Of a stretch of DNA of 44,618 nt, positions 1-7,877 are shown one piece after another. The translations under genes and the position numbers were made by a program. Each line of letters starts with the position of its first letter. Position 1 is the stretch's first letter. The stretch is taken from positions 1 to 44,618 of the forward strand of contig CANCJF010000007.1 in the NCBI GenBank assembly GCA_947378245.1. The letters are read 5' to 3'. Origin of the DNA: Bacteroidota bacterium. GTDB lineage: Bacteria > Bacteroidota > Bacteroidia > Flavobacteriales_D > Crocinitomicaceae. The notes beneath the pieces were generated by a model. The model ran no database searches. It saw only the letters and a program-made list of their open reading frames with translations, and had not been told where the DNA came from.

Positions 1-974
1 AAATCAATTCCTAAACCTACACTTTCACCTAAGCTTGGTTTGTATTGTTTTACAGATCCTAAATCGATTAATTTTTGCTCAGCTGTAAATCCTAAAGTAC
101 CTTCTTTGGTAACTTTTAAGTTTAATGCTATAGTATCTTCTGCACGAACTATTTGTGCAGTAACTTTTTTTGATTTGTTTAGATACAATTGTTTTTGGAT
201 GTCGTCAAAATAGTGGATTTCAGAACCATTAATAGTTACAAATCTATCTCCCTTTTTTAGCTTTCCTTTTTCTGCATTCGATTTAGGAATAATAGAATCG
301 ACTTTTGTGCCATTAGAACGTAAACTGATTAGTGGAAATGCACCTTGTTCAAATAATTCATGACCAATGTTTTCCGGTAAATGGATGGTTGAGATTTTAC
401 CATCTTCGTGCTTTACTTTAATATCACGCGCATCACGAAACATTACTTGGCTGGTTACTTCCATCACATTCTTTGTTGGTACGCCGTCAACTGCAAGAAT
501 ATAATCTCCTGTTTTAAGTCCATATTTTTCTACAAAAGGATGTACTGCAACCCCTTTTTTCAAGCTTGATGGTTCTAAGCGTTCAACTCCAAAATAAGCG
601 ACTACTCCAATGTAAATTACAAATCCAACTACTACATTGACAAATACACCACCTAACATGATGATCAAACGTTGCCAAGCTGGTTTGGAACGAAACTCCC
701 AAGGTTGCGCTGGCTGTGCCAATTGTTCCTTATCCATGGATTCATCCACCATTCCTGAAATTTTCACAAATCCTCCAAGTGGTAACCATCCAATTCCCCA
801 TTCTGTATCTCCCACTTTCTTTTTGAAAAGCGAAAACCAAGGATTGAAAAATAAGTAGAACTTCTCTACACGTGTTTTAAATAATTTAGCTGGAATAAAA
901 TGCCCAAATTCGTGAAGGATTACTAATAACGAAAGTGATAGTATAAATTGTGCAGCTTTGATCCAAATGTCCAT
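1..974 (-). CDS. rseP: RseP-family site-2 intramembrane zinc metalloprotease (C-terminus cut by window edge)
   Basis: This reading frame is absent from the ORF track because it runs off the left edge. Translation from the ATG at 974 gives MDIWIKAAQFILSLSLLVILHEFGHF, in which HEFGH (about residues 22-26) is the HExxH zinc motif inside the first membrane helix. A second hydrophobic stretch (LIIMLGGVFVNVVVGFVIYIG) contains the family's conserved Gly/Asn-rich segment. It is followed by PDZ-like sequence (KYGLKTGDYILAVDG; KLKKGDRFVTINGSEIHYFDD). The last 100 or so residues, including the LDG motif expected near the C-terminus, lie outside the window. In other bacteria RseP cleaves anti-sigma factors and signal-peptide remnants in the inner membrane. 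The gene is separated from infB by a terminator and has its own -7 box. Family assignment is firm; the substrate is unknown. Confidence 0.93.
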   Translation of the reverse strand, partial: MDIWIKAAQFILSLSLLVILHEFGHFIPAKLFKTRVEKFYLFFNPWFSLFKKKVGDTEWGIGWLPLGGFVKISGMVDESMDKEQLAQPAQPWEFRSKPAWQRLIIMLGGVFVNVVVGFVIYIGVVAYFGVERLEPSSLKKGVAVHPFVEKYGLKTGDYILAVDGVPTKNVMEVTSQVMFRDARDIKVKHEDGKISTIHLPENIGHELFEQGAFPLISLRSNGTKVDSIIPKSNAEKGKLKKGDRFVTINGSEIHYFDDIQKQLYLNKSKKVTAQIVRAEDTIALNLKVTKEGTLGFTAEQKLIDLGSVKQYKPSLGESVGLGID

Positions 975-992
975 GTTCTATTTTTTAGTATA

Positions 993-1000
993 CAAATATA
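993..1000 (-). promoter_or_regulatory. -7 promoter box for rseP inside a palindrome
   Basis: On the minus strand the sequence TATATTTG matches the Bacteroidota -7 consensus TAnnTTTG and lies 18 nt before the rseP ATG. I see no TTTG at the expected upstream distance. The box is part of an inverted repeat (TAGTATA/TATACTA, 986-1003), and a second inverted repeat (TAGGAGT/ACTCCTA, 1014-1035) lies just upstream. Confidence 0.45.
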
Positions 1001-1063
1001 CTATTTAGAATAGTAGGAGTTACTATTGACTCCTAACCCAACTTCAAATTATTGTTAAAAATA

Positions 1064-1095
1064 AAAATCCTGTCGTATCACTACAACAGGATTTT
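1064..1095 (-). terminator. Intrinsic terminator of the rimP-nusA-infB operon
   Basis: AAAATCCTGT (1064-1073) pairs with ACAGGATTTT (1086-1095) across a 12-nt loop. Read on the minus strand, the stem is followed by TATTTTTAAC. It lies about 70 nt downstream of the infB stop and separates that operon from rseP. Confidence 0.75.
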
Positions 1096-1167
1096 GATAA
1101 TTATGATATAATCTTACGAGATATTTTCTTTTACTTTTTATCTCAAAGTCTTTTGTCTTAAGTCTAA

Positions 1168-3993
1168 TTATAACTTTCTTGCTACTTCGTTTTCTTCGAA
1201 TGCTTCAACGATATCACCAATTTTAATATCATTGAATTTATCGATATTCAAACCACATTCGTAACCATGTTTCACTTCTTTTTGATCGTCTTTGAAACGT
1301 TTCAATGAACCAAGTTTACCTGTGTGAAGAACGATTCCATCACGGATAACACGGATTTTCGCGTTACGTTTGATGATTCCTTGCGTAACGAAACATCCAG
1401 CAATTGTACCCACTTTCGTGATGTCGAAAGTCTCACGGATTTCTGCAGAACCTGTAACGATTTCTTCAATTTCTGGAGATAACATTCCTTCCATTGCCGC
1501 TTTGATCTCGTCAATTGCTTTGTAGATGACAGAGTACAATCGAATATCGATTTGTTCCGCATCTGCTAACTTACGCGCAGCAACTGATGGACGAACTTGG
1601 AATCCAAGTATAATCGCATCTGACGCAGACGCCAAGTTGATATCCGCTTCGGTAATTCCACCGACACCTTTGTGTACGATTTTAACCGCAATCTCTTCCG
1701 TAGAAAGGTTTTGTAAGGAATCAGAAAGCGCCTCAATCGAACCATCCACGTCACCTTTGATGATCAAGTTAAGCTCTTTGAAGTCTCCGATAGCCAAACG
1801 ACGACCAATCTCTTCCAAAGTAATATGTTTTGTTGTACGTAAACCTTGTTCTCTGTACAATTGCTCTCTTTTTGTAGCAATAGATCTTGCTTCTTTTTCG
1901 TCGTCTAATACGTGAAATTTATCTCCTGCATTAGGCGCTCCATTAATTCCTAAGATAGATACTGGAGTAGCTGGACCAGCGATTTTGATGTTCGCACCAC
2001 GTTCGTCATGCATAGCACGAACTTTACCGTAGTTACGTCCAACTAATACAACATCTCCGATTTTCAAAGTTCCTGCTTCAACAAGTATATTTGTTACGTA
2101 TCCTTTTCCTTTATCTAAAGAGGATTCGATAACCGTACCAACCGCATTTTTATTAGGATTTGCACGTAAAGCTAAGATCTCCGCTTCTAACAATACTTTT
2201 TCTAATAATTCTTGGATGTTTAATCCTTTCTTAGCAGAAATTTCTTGGCATTGGTATTGTCCACCCCATTCTTCTACTAAGATATTCATGGCAGAAAGTT
2301 GCTCTCTAATACGATCTGGATTAGCCCCGTCTTTATCGATTTTATTGATTGCAAATACCATCGGTACACCTGCAGCTTGTGCGTGAGAGATTGCCTCTTT
2401 CGTTTGTGGCATCACGTCATCATCCGCAGCAACTAAGATAATTGCAACGTCTGTTACCTGTGCACCACGTGCACGCATCGCTGTAAAGGCTTCGTGACCT
2501 GGAGTATCTAAGAAAGTCATTTTTCGACCATCTCCTAATACCACAGAGTAAGCACCAATATGTTGTGTGATACCTCCAGATTCCCCAGAAGTAACATTTG
2601 CATTACGAATTCTATCTAATAATGAAGTTTTACCATGATCGACGTGACCCATCACCGTGATGATTGGTGGTCGAGATACTAAATCTTCCTCTTTGTCTTC
2701 CACAGTAGGAATCGCTTCTTGTACTTCTGCACTAACGAATTCCGTTTCAAAACCAAACTCATCCGCAATAATATGAATAGTTTCAGCGTCCAAACGTTGG
2801 TTGATCGATGCAAATATCCCTAAGGACATACAAGCGGAGATTACCTGAGTAGGACCTACATTCATCATGGAAGCTAATTCAGAAACAGTTACGAACTCAG
2901 TAAGTTTTAATACTTTTTCTTGTAATTCAGCATCTAAAGCCTCTTGCTCACGACGTTGTAAATTATTATCTCTTTTTGCTCTTCTGTTTTTAGAACCTTT
3001 CGATTTAGAACCAGTATTCGATAAACGAGCAAGTGTATCTTTAATTTCTTTTTGGATATCTCTTTCAGTTGGTGCAACTTTTGGTGCATTAGTGCCAATT
3101 GGTCTTGAATTCCCTAAGAATTTACGCTCTTTTGTTTGTCCAGCCTTCGGATCATTTATTGCTGGTGTACCAGTAGTTCCTGTTTTCGTAGGATCTATTT
3201 TCTTGATTCTCTTTCTTTTCTTACGAGGTTCATCACCTGGTCTAGAAGGACGGTGATCTGATTTAGGTTTGTCAACAGGAAGTTCTATACGTCCAAGAAC
3301 TGTAGGTCCCGTTAAAACTTTACGTTCCACACGAATCGTTTCAATTTCCTTCGGTGCTTCTGGTTCTGCTGGTGTTACAGGTACTTTAGCTTTTGGAGTT
3401 TCCACAACAACAGGTGCAACCTCAGGTTTAGCCGAAGCCTTTGGTGCATTTTCTTGCTTTGTTTTAACTTCTTTTTCAGGTTTTTTACGTTTATCAGGAC
3501 GTGTTTTGGAATTGATTTTATCCAAATCAATTTTTCCTAACACTTGTAACTGCATGTCGCCTTCACCTAATGTTTTAGCACCTCCATCCATGGAAGGTTC
3601 TTTCGAATCTACTTCTACTGGAGCTTCCTCTTTCACTTCCTCCTTTAATACAGGTGGAGTAACTACAGGAGTTTGAGCTTTCACTTTATCTAAAATACTT
3701 GGGTCGAAATCATCTTCGTCATCGTCTTTAGAAGTGTTAGCTTCTGTTTTTGTGTCAGTTAAACTAACAGTTTCTCTTTTTTCACGTTTTACAGCGCTCA
3801 ATTTCGCTTGTTCTTTAAGCGATTGATCGTCTGCAAATTGTCGGCGTAATAGGTCATAGTGCTCCCCTTCCAACTTTGAGTTTGGATTTGGATCAATAGT
3901 TACTCCTTTGGATTGCAAGAATTCTGTTAATGTGGATATACCAACATTTAATTCTCCTGCTACCTTGCCTAATCGTTGTGTTTTTCCGGCCAT
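1168..3993 (-). CDS. infB: Translation initiation factor IF-2
   Basis: IF-2 is the GTPase that brings initiator fMet-tRNA to the 30S subunit and promotes subunit joining. The ORF track starts at 4074, but MAGKTQRLGKVAGELNVG is the typical IF-2 N-terminus. Its ATG at 3993 has CAGGAAG upstream, giving 941 aa. The first ~400 residues are a charged K/E/P-rich linker of the kind common in Bacteroidota IF-2. The G domain follows with G1 GHVDHGKT (about residue 449), G3 DTPGHE and G4 NKID. Domains II-IV follow, ending near GDIVEAFEENEVARKL. It is the last gene of rimP-nusA-infB and is followed by an intrinsic terminator. Length and motifs are intact, and the several overlapping ORFs in the track are shadows. 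Confidence 0.98.
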   Translation of the reverse strand: MAGKTQRLGKVAGELNVGISTLTEFLQSKGVTIDPNPNSKLEGEHYDLLRRQFADDQSLKEQAKLSAVKREKRETVSLTDTKTEANTSKDDDEDDFDPSILDKVKAQTPVVTPPVLKEEVKEEAPVEVDSKEPSMDGGAKTLGEGDMQLQVLGKIDLDKINSKTRPDKRKKPEKEVKTKQENAPKASAKPEVAPVVVETPKAKVPVTPAEPEAPKEIETIRVERKVLTGPTVLGRIELPVDKPKSDHRPSRPGDEPRKKRKRIKKIDPTKTGTTGTPAINDPKAGQTKERKFLGNSRPIGTNAPKVAPTERDIQKEIKDTLARLSNTGSKSKGSKNRRAKRDNNLQRREQEALDAELQEKVLKLTEFVTVSELASMMNVGPTQVISACMSLGIFASINQRLDAETIHIIADEFGFETEFVSAEVQEAIPTVEDKEEDLVSRPPIITVMGHVDHGKTSLLDRIRNANVTSGESGGITQHIGAYSVVLGDGRKMTFLDTPGHEAFTAMRARGAQVTDVAIILVAADDDVMPQTKEAISHAQAAGVPMVFAINKIDKDGANPDRIREQLSAMNILVEEWGGQYQCQEISAKKGLNIQELLEKVLLEAEILALRANPNKNAVGTVIESSLDKGKGYVTNILVEAGTLKIGDVVLVGRNYGKVRAMHDERGANIKIAGPATPVSILGINGAPNAGDKFHVLDDEKEARSIATKREQLYREQGLRTTKHITLEEIGRRLAIGDFKELNLIIKGDVDGSIEALSDSLQNLSTEEIAVKIVHKGVGGITEADINLASASDAIILGFQVRPSVAARKLADAEQIDIRLYSVIYKAIDEIKAAMEGMLSPEIEEIVTGSAEIRETFDITKVGTIAGCFVTQGIIKRNAKIRVIRDGIVLHTGKLGSLKRFKDDQKEVKHGYECGLNIDKFNDIKIGDIVEAFEENEVARKL

Positions 3994-4084
3994 ATTTTTT
4001 ATTTCTTCCTGTAAAAAACAGGTTAACTTTTTTGTGCGACTTAATGTTATAAAAAATGTGTGCGACAAGCGCACACATTAAGTA

Positions 4085-5320
4085 TTATTCAAATTCTGCA
4101 CGAAGTATTTTGTATACTTCTTGAATTGTTTCTTCTTCTAAATCAGTTCTGTTTACTAAATCTTCTACTCCAATTTCAAGTACAGATTTTGCAGTATCAC
4201 AACCAATTGCTTTTAATTCATCCAAAATCCATCCTTCGATTTCATCTGCGAAATCTTCTAAATCCACATCGTCTACATCTACTTCACCATCACGGTAAAC
4301 ATCGATTTCGTATCCAGTTAATTTAGTAGCTAATTTGATATTATTTCCACCTCTACCAATTGCCAAAGAAACTTGGTCTGGTTTTAACGAAACTTTTGCA
4401 CGTTTTTCTTCTTCGATAATTTCAACAGCAGTAATTTTTGCGGGAGAAAGTGCACGTTGAATAAATAATTGTGTGTTTGTTGTATAGTTAATTACATCGA
4501 TATTTTCGTTACGTAATTCACGAACAATTCCATGAATACGAGAACCTTTCATACCTACACATGCTCCAACTGGATCAACGCGATCATCGTAACTTTCTAC
4601 AGCTACTTTCGCTCTCTCTCCTGGCTCACGAACAATACGTTTAATTGTAATCAATCCGTCAAAAACTTCAGGAACTTCCAATTCGAACAAACGCTCAAGG
4701 AATTCAGGAGCAGTTCTAGAAAGAATAATTACTGGGTTTGAGTTACGCATGTCAACTTTAGACACTACTGCGCGAATTGATTCTCCTTTTTTGAAATAAT
4801 CTGCTGGAATTTGTTCTGATTTTGGTAAGATTAACTCATTTCCTTCATCATCCAATACCATGATTTCTTTTTTCCAAACTTGGTAAACCTCACCAGTAAT
4901 GATCTCACCGATACGCTCTTTGTAGATTTTATAAATATGATCTTTTTCTAATTCTAAGATTCTAGAAATTAAGTTTTGACGTAAAGAAAGAATGTTTCTT
5001 CTTCCAAAATCAGCAAACTTAAATTCTTCAGAAACTTCTTCACCTACTTCGAAGTCAGGCTCAATTTTGATTGCTTCTGAGTAAGCGATTTCTGTATTTG
5101 AATCTTCTACTTCTCCATCTGGAACGATTTCTTTGTTCAAGAATATTTGCACATCCCCTTTTTCGATGTTTACGATGATGTCGATGTGTTCATCTGTGTT
5201 AAATTTCTTTTTCAACATTGCACGAAACACGTCTTCTAATACGTGTTGCATTGTTTGTTTATCAATACTTTTTAACTCTTTGAATTCTGAAAACGAATCT
5301 ACTAATTCTAAGCTATTCAT
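4085..5320 (-). CDS. nusA: Transcription termination/antitermination factor NusA
   Basis: NusA binds RNA polymerase and modulates pausing, intrinsic termination and antitermination. The 411-aa protein has an N-terminal polymerase-binding domain (about 1-125) and an S1 domain (about 130-200, starting GEIITGEVYQVWKKEIMVLD). Two KH domains follow (DPVGACVGMKGSRIHGIVRELRNE, then VSLAIGRGGNNIKLATKLTG, each with a GxxG loop). The C-terminal ~60-residue acidic helical region ends LEEETIQEVYKILRAEFE. The start ATG at 5320 lies 6 nt downstream of the rimP stop, so the two are probably translated together. Because NusA affects intrinsic termination, the terminator-like hairpin in the operon leader could be a feedback point; that is inference. 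Confidence 0.98.
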   Translation of the reverse strand: MNSLELVDSFSEFKELKSIDKQTMQHVLEDVFRAMLKKKFNTDEHIDIIVNIEKGDVQIFLNKEIVPDGEVEDSNTEIAYSEAIKIEPDFEVGEEVSEEFKFADFGRRNILSLRQNLISRILELEKDHIYKIYKERIGEIITGEVYQVWKKEIMVLDDEGNELILPKSEQIPADYFKKGESIRAVVSKVDMRNSNPVIILSRTAPEFLERLFELEVPEVFDGLITIKRIVREPGERAKVAVESYDDRVDPVGACVGMKGSRIHGIVRELRNENIDVINYTTNTQLFIQRALSPAKITAVEIIEEEKRAKVSLKPDQVSLAIGRGGNNIKLATKLTGYEIDVYRDGEVDVDDVDLEDFADEIEGWILDELKAIGCDTAKSVLEIGVEDLVNRTDLEEETIQEVYKILRAEFE

Positions 5321-5326
5321 GCCTAT

Positions 5327-5803
5327 TTATTTAAATGAAATAACAATTTTTGTTTCCTTTATCGTCGCCAATGGAAGAGTTTCCTCTTCTTCAATGGTTA
5401 CTTTCTTTTTTGTTTCTGGACTTTTCTCGGTACGTGTTGTTTTAACTACAATTTTTTCTTCTGTAGCCTCCAACAAAACACCTTCTTTTTCCTTACCATC
5501 TTTCAATGTAACTTCTACTGTTCTTCCGATGTTTTTAACATATTGAGGAAGTACGCGTAAAGGTTTATCCAACCCAGCCGATGAGACATGTAACTCGAAA
5601 TCTTGCTCTTCACGATCTAAATTGTGTTCAACATTACGTGAAACAGAAACACAATCATCGATTGCAACATACCCTTCAAACTTGTCTAACTCTAAGTTTA
5701 TCACAAATTTAGATGAGATAGAGATTGCAACAATGAACAGACCTCTATCTAATTCATCGATGCGTTCTTGAGCTAATTTTCGTACTAATTCTTTTGTAAT
5801 CAT
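5327..5803 (-). CDS. rimP: Ribosome maturation factor RimP
   Basis: RimP assists 30S ribosomal subunit maturation. The protein has 158 aa, the usual size. It carries the RimP signature: an acidic N-terminal domain, then YVAIDDCVSVSRNVEHNLDREE and FELHVSSAGLDKPLRV (compare the family motif EVSSPGLDRPL), then a C-terminal Sm-like region (VEVTLKDGKEKEGVLLEATEEKIVV). It is first in the conserved rimP-nusA-infB operon. The ATG at 5803 lies only 5 nt after the U-tract of a strong hairpin and has no visible Shine-Dalgarno sequence. That makes leader-level control of the operon likely. Confidence 0.96.
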   Translation of the reverse strand: MITKELVRKLAQERIDELDRGLFIVAISISSKFVINLELDKFEGYVAIDDCVSVSRNVEHNLDREEQDFELHVSSAGLDKPLRVLPQYVKNIGRTVEVTLKDGKEKEGVLLEATEEKIVVKTTRTEKSPETKKKVTIEEEETLPLATIKETKIVISFK

Positions 5804-5816
5804 CTGCTAAAAAAAA

Positions 5817-5836
5817 GAGGGGATAATCATCCCCTC
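5817..5836 (-). promoter_or_regulatory. Terminator-like hairpin in the rimP leader (possible attenuator)
   Basis: GAGGGGAT and ATCCCCTC form a perfect 8-bp stem with a 4-nt loop. On the minus strand it is followed directly by eight T residues and then AGCAG-ATG, the rimP start. This is the shape of an intrinsic terminator, but it lies between the operon promoter (5863-5892) and the first gene. Either most transcripts stop here unless something intervenes, or the stem limits access to the rimP start. Confidence 0.7.
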
Positions 5837-5862
5837 GCACTTAGTTGTTTATAAATACTTTG

Positions 5863-5892
5863 CAAATGTACACTTTTTTTTTGAATTACAAA
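5863..5892 (-). promoter_or_regulatory. Promoter of the rimP-nusA-infB operon
   Basis: On the minus strand, TTTG (5892-5889) is followed after 18 nt by TACATTTG (5870-5863), a full match to the Bacteroidota -33/-7 arrangement. Transcription would begin near 5857, giving a leader of about 55 nt that contains the hairpin. Confidence 0.7.
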
Positions 5893-5913
5893 ATTATCTT
5901 TAAGCTAAAAAAT

Positions 5914-5930
5914 ATTACAAAAATATTACG
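5914..5930 (+). promoter_or_regulatory. Candidate KdpE-type operator upstream of the kinase gene
   Basis: ATTACA, 5 nt (AAAAT), then ATTACG form a direct repeat with 11-bp periodicity, the spacing that OmpR-family regulators use. Fifteen bases (TTACAAAAATATTAC) recur exactly upstream of kup at 7791-7805. From memory, the E. coli KdpE site uses similar hexamers (TTTATA and TTTACA) with a 5-bp spacer. Function is inferred. Confidence 0.5.
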
Positions 5931-5961
5931 AGAGTATCATTTATCAAGGAAAATCAAAAAA

Positions 5962-5969
5962 TATATTTG
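5962..5969 (+). promoter_or_regulatory. -7 box for the kdpD-like/kdpE operon
   Basis: TATATTTG matches TAnnTTTG exactly, 48 nt before the ATG at 6018. No good -33 TTTG is visible, which would fit a promoter that needs an activator. The candidate operator starts 48 bp upstream of this box. Confidence 0.5.
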
Positions 5970-6017
5970 TTATAAATTCATTTAGAATTACAAAATATTT
6001 TAACTAAAAATAAACCA

Positions 6018-7115
6018 ATGCACTTGAAATTAAAAACACAATATTTGTTAGCTTTTAGTTCTGTGATTTTATTAACTTTTTGCTGTCTTTTATTTCAAAA
6101 CTATTTAAATTATAAATCTGTTGCGTTTATTTTATTGCTTGGTGTATCCATAATTGCAATGCTTTGTGAAATAGCTCCAGTATTAATTACTGCAACACTT
6201 AGTGCTTTTACTTGGAATTTTTTCTTTATAGAACCTAAGTATACATTTAGTGTTGGCAGTACGGAAGATCGTTATTTGCTTATGATTTTTTTTATTATTG
6301 CCCTGATTAATGCTGTATTATCTAATAGGATAAAAAAATATGAAAAACAAGTTCGACAAAAAGAAGATGAGCAACGAGTTATTCAACTCTATAATACACT
6401 TTTCAATTCACTTTCTCATGAATTAAAAACACCAATCTCAACAATTTTAGGAGCTACCGATTCATTAAAAGACAACAATTTACAAATAAGTCCATCGAAT
6501 AAAGAATTATTAATCGATGAAATATTTAAAGCCTCATTACGATTAAATACCCAAGTTGAAAACTTACTAAATATTTCTCGTTTAGAGTCTGGTGTACTTC
6601 AATTAAAACTAGAATGGATACAGATGGAAGATATCATATATTCAGCCATAAATAAGTTAGATATTGATAATCAAACACATATGATTGATATTCAATTGCC
6701 TGACAATTTACCTTTATACAAATTAGACAAAGGATTAGTGGAGCAAATATTACACAATCTTTTGGTTAATGCAATTAGTTATACTCCAGAATATTCAACG
6801 ATAATAATCAGTATTCAAAATGAACGAATTGTACTAGATTCACACAAAGAACATTTTTCTGATAAATTATTGATTTCAGTAAGTGATAATGGTGAGGGTT
6901 TACCAGAATATGCATTAACTACTATTTTTGATAAATTTTACCGTATTGAAAGTAATAAATCTGGTGGCACAGGTTTAGGATTATCCATTGTAAAAGGTTT
7001 TGTAGAAGCACACCGAGGTAATGTTCATGCGTATAATATAGAACCTAAAGGAGCTTGCTTTGCAATCGAAATCCCTTGTGAAACGTCTTATTTAAACAGA
7101 TTAAAAAATGAATAA
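6018..7115 (+). CDS. KdpD-like sensor histidine kinase, short form with DUF4118 membrane domain
   Basis: This membrane sensor kinase has 365 aa. About four hydrophobic segments occupy residues 8-103 (for example YLLAFSSVILLTFCCLLF and LLMIFFIIALINAVL). The intervening AFTWNFFFIEPKYTFSV matches the DUF4118 four-helix domain of KdpD. The HisKA domain follows with the phospho-acceptor in SLSHELKTPIS (His134), then the HATPase domain with N-box NLLVNAISYTPE, G1 SDNGEGLP and G2 GGTGLGLSIVKGF. It lacks the large cytoplasmic N-terminal KdpD sensor and Usp domains of the ~900-aa E. coli protein. The stop overlaps the next gene by 8 nt. Its position before kup suggests K+ or osmotic sensing, which is inference; no kdpFABC genes are in the window. 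Confidence 0.9.
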   Translation: MHLKLKTQYLLAFSSVILLTFCCLLFQNYLNYKSVAFILLLGVSIIAMLCEIAPVLITATLSAFTWNFFFIEPKYTFSVGSTEDRYLLMIFFIIALINAVLSNRIKKYEKQVRQKEDEQRVIQLYNTLFNSLSHELKTPISTILGATDSLKDNNLQISPSNKELLIDEIFKASLRLNTQVENLLNISRLESGVLQLKLEWIQMEDIIYSAINKLDIDNQTHMIDIQLPDNLPLYKLDKGLVEQILHNLLVNAISYTPEYSTIIISIQNERIVLDSHKEHFSDKLLISVSDNGEGLPEYALTTIFDKFYRIESNKSGGTGLGLSIVKGFVEAHRGNVHAYNIEPKGACFAIEIPCETSYLNRLKNE

Positions 7116-7785
7116 GCATACAGTTTTAATTATTGATGATGAAGTACAAATACAAAAACTTTTATCCATCACTTTAGAATCTGCAGGTTATAAGGTTGTT
7201 TCTGCTTTCTCCTTGAAAGATGGAATTTCAATAACAGGAAGCCATCCACCGGATTTAATTTTATTAGATATTGGGTTACCCGATGGTTCAGGTCAGGATG
7301 GACTTAAACGACTAAGAGAATGGTATCAAGGTCCTATCATAATGCTAACTGTTATGAACGATGAAAAAAATATCATTCATGCCTTTGATAATGGTGCCAA
7401 TGATTTTTTAACAAAACCATTTAGGACTGGTGAATTATTAGCAAGAATGAGAAGTTTATTAAAATTAAGTACTCAAATTAAACCGGAAAATGTATTTGTT
7501 TCAGGGAATCTAAGAATAGATTATGTTGGGCGAATCCTCCGTAAAAATGGAGAAATAATCAAACTTACTGCTACTGAATATAATTTATTAGCGATTCTAT
7601 CCAAGTATGAAGGTAGGATTGTCACTCAAGCATTTTTACTTAAAGAAGTTTGGGGCCCATCATACCAAAAAGAATCCCATTACTTACGTATTTTCATTGC
7701 TCAATTAAGAAAAAAAATTGAAGACAACCCTGCATTGCCTAAACACATAATTACTGAAGCAAGTATTGGATACAGATTTATGTAA
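7108..7785 (+). CDS. KdpE-like OmpR-family response regulator
   Basis: A 225-aa two-component regulator. The receiver domain shows the acidic pair D10-D11, the phospho-acceptor D54 in DLILLDIGLPDG, T81 and K103 in FLTKPF. The C-terminal winged-helix domain contains KLTATEYNLLAILSKYEGRIVTQ and ends LRIFIAQLRKKIEDNPALPKHIITEASIGYRFM, the usual KdpE-type ending. It overlaps the kinase gene by 8 nt and is therefore the cognate regulator. A matching 6+5+6 direct repeat lies before the kinase gene and before kup, so I infer that it regulates both transcription units. KdpE is the best subfamily match, but only family-level assignment is certain. Confidence 0.92.
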   Translation: MNKHTVLIIDDEVQIQKLLSITLESAGYKVVSAFSLKDGISITGSHPPDLILLDIGLPDGSGQDGLKRLREWYQGPIIMLTVMNDEKNIIHAFDNGANDFLTKPFRTGELLARMRSLLKLSTQIKPENVFVSGNLRIDYVGRILRKNGEIIKLTATEYNLLAILSKYEGRIVTQAFLLKEVWGPSYQKESHYLRIFIAQLRKKIEDNPALPKHIITEASIGYRFM

Positions 7786-7789
7786 ATCT

Positions 7790-7806
7790 TTACAAAAATA
7801 TTACAT
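7790..7806 (+). promoter_or_regulatory. Candidate KdpE-type operator upstream of kup
   Basis: TTTACA, 5 nt (AAAAT), then ATTACA lies directly after the regulator's stop codon and 71 nt before the kup ATG. It shares TTACAAAAATATTAC with 5915-5929. A weak -7 box (TTTATTTG, 7849-7856) starts 59 bp downstream, one helical turn more than the 48 bp seen at the kinase promoter. Confidence 0.5.
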
Positions 7807-7877
7807 AATCAATATTTTTCCTGACATTTTACAGATAGAAAAAATCATTTATTTGAGTGTAACAAAAAATCAACATT

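Noticed and set aside
637-858. 73-aa plus-strand ORF near the left edge
   Set aside because: It lies antisense to rseP, which shows strong family motifs on the minus strand. It has no recognisable features of its own.
2867-3676. Two 129-135-aa plus-strand ORFs over infB
   Set aside because: They are antisense to the low-complexity linker of IF-2, where biased codon use creates long open shadow frames.
4532-5546. Plus-strand ORFs over nusA and rimP (69 and 137 aa)
   Set aside because: They are shadows of well-supported minus-strand genes.
6018-7785. A complete kdp K+-ATPase locus
   Set aside because: Only KdpD-like and KdpE-like genes are present, followed by kup. No kdpF, A, B or C gene is in the window.
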